Origin: VBOC01 sp035635475
Lineage (GTDB): Bacteria; Bacteroidota; Ignavibacteria; UBA10030; SZUA-254
Reading direction: 5' to 3'
Length of the DNA stretch: 14,051 nt
Assembly (NCBI GenBank): GCA_035635475.1
Contig: DASQAZ010000041.1
Location: 1 to 14,051, forward strand
The stretch's first letter is position 1. The number at the start of each line of letters is the position of its first letter. The position numbers and the translations under genes were made by a program. The notes under the pieces were generated by a model. It searched no databases, was not told where the DNA came from, and saw only the letters and a list, made by a program, of their open reading frames with translations. This document shows, in pieces, positions 14,032 through 14,051 of this stretch.

Positions 14032-14051
14032 TTTGATTGATGAGATTGGTG

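Overview
The window looks like chromosomal DNA from a bacterium of the Bacteroidota/Chlorobiota/Ignavibacteriota (FCB) group, probably an Ignavibacteria-like lineage with moderately high GC. This placement is inference. It rests on the small DUF3467 and DUF3109 proteins, a PrsW protease with a long soluble tail, a secreted peptidase fused to an outer-membrane-type barrel with an Ala-Gln signal cleavage site, and an HslV with a short propeptide. Some genes have clear AGGAGG-type ribosome binding sites and others have none.

Left part (1-1912): the N-terminal third of a HIT-family nucleotide hydrolase/transferase runs off the left edge on the minus strand. It is divergent from a plus-strand pair: a membrane-anchored or exported TPR protein and a DUF3467 protein. 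The 166-bp divergent spacer holds one good sigma-70-type promoter for each direction. The DUF3467 gene overlaps the convergent hslU gene tail to tail by 20 bp.

Middle (1893-7108, all minus strand, transcribed right to left): dprA (DNA uptake/recombination mediator), a cysteine-rich DUF3109 protein, rpoN (sigma-54), hslV and hslU. The last four are packed with gaps of 5-20 bp and look like one operon joining an alternative sigma factor to the HslVU protease.

Right-middle (7233-12997, minus strand): a 1006-residue secreted metallopeptidase/beta-propeller/barrel protein, a PrsW-type intramembrane protease 7 bp behind it, a GlmM-like phosphohexomutase, and a lone EutN/CcmL bacterial-microcompartment pentamer protein whose start codon overlaps the mutase stop codon (ATGA). 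No microcompartment hexamer gene or encapsulated enzyme is present in the window.

Right end (12999-14051): a membrane-anchored low-complexity protein made almost entirely of a roughly seven-residue E-A-[RK] repeat, with a recently amplified 21-bp tandem array at its centre, ending at a strong intrinsic terminator. The points I would look at first are this heptad-repeat protein, the orphan shell pentamer coupled to the sugar mutase, and the metallopeptidase-barrel/PrsW pair. I see no tRNA, rRNA, insertion sequence, CRISPR array or phage gene. No stretch over 300 bases lacks a gene.
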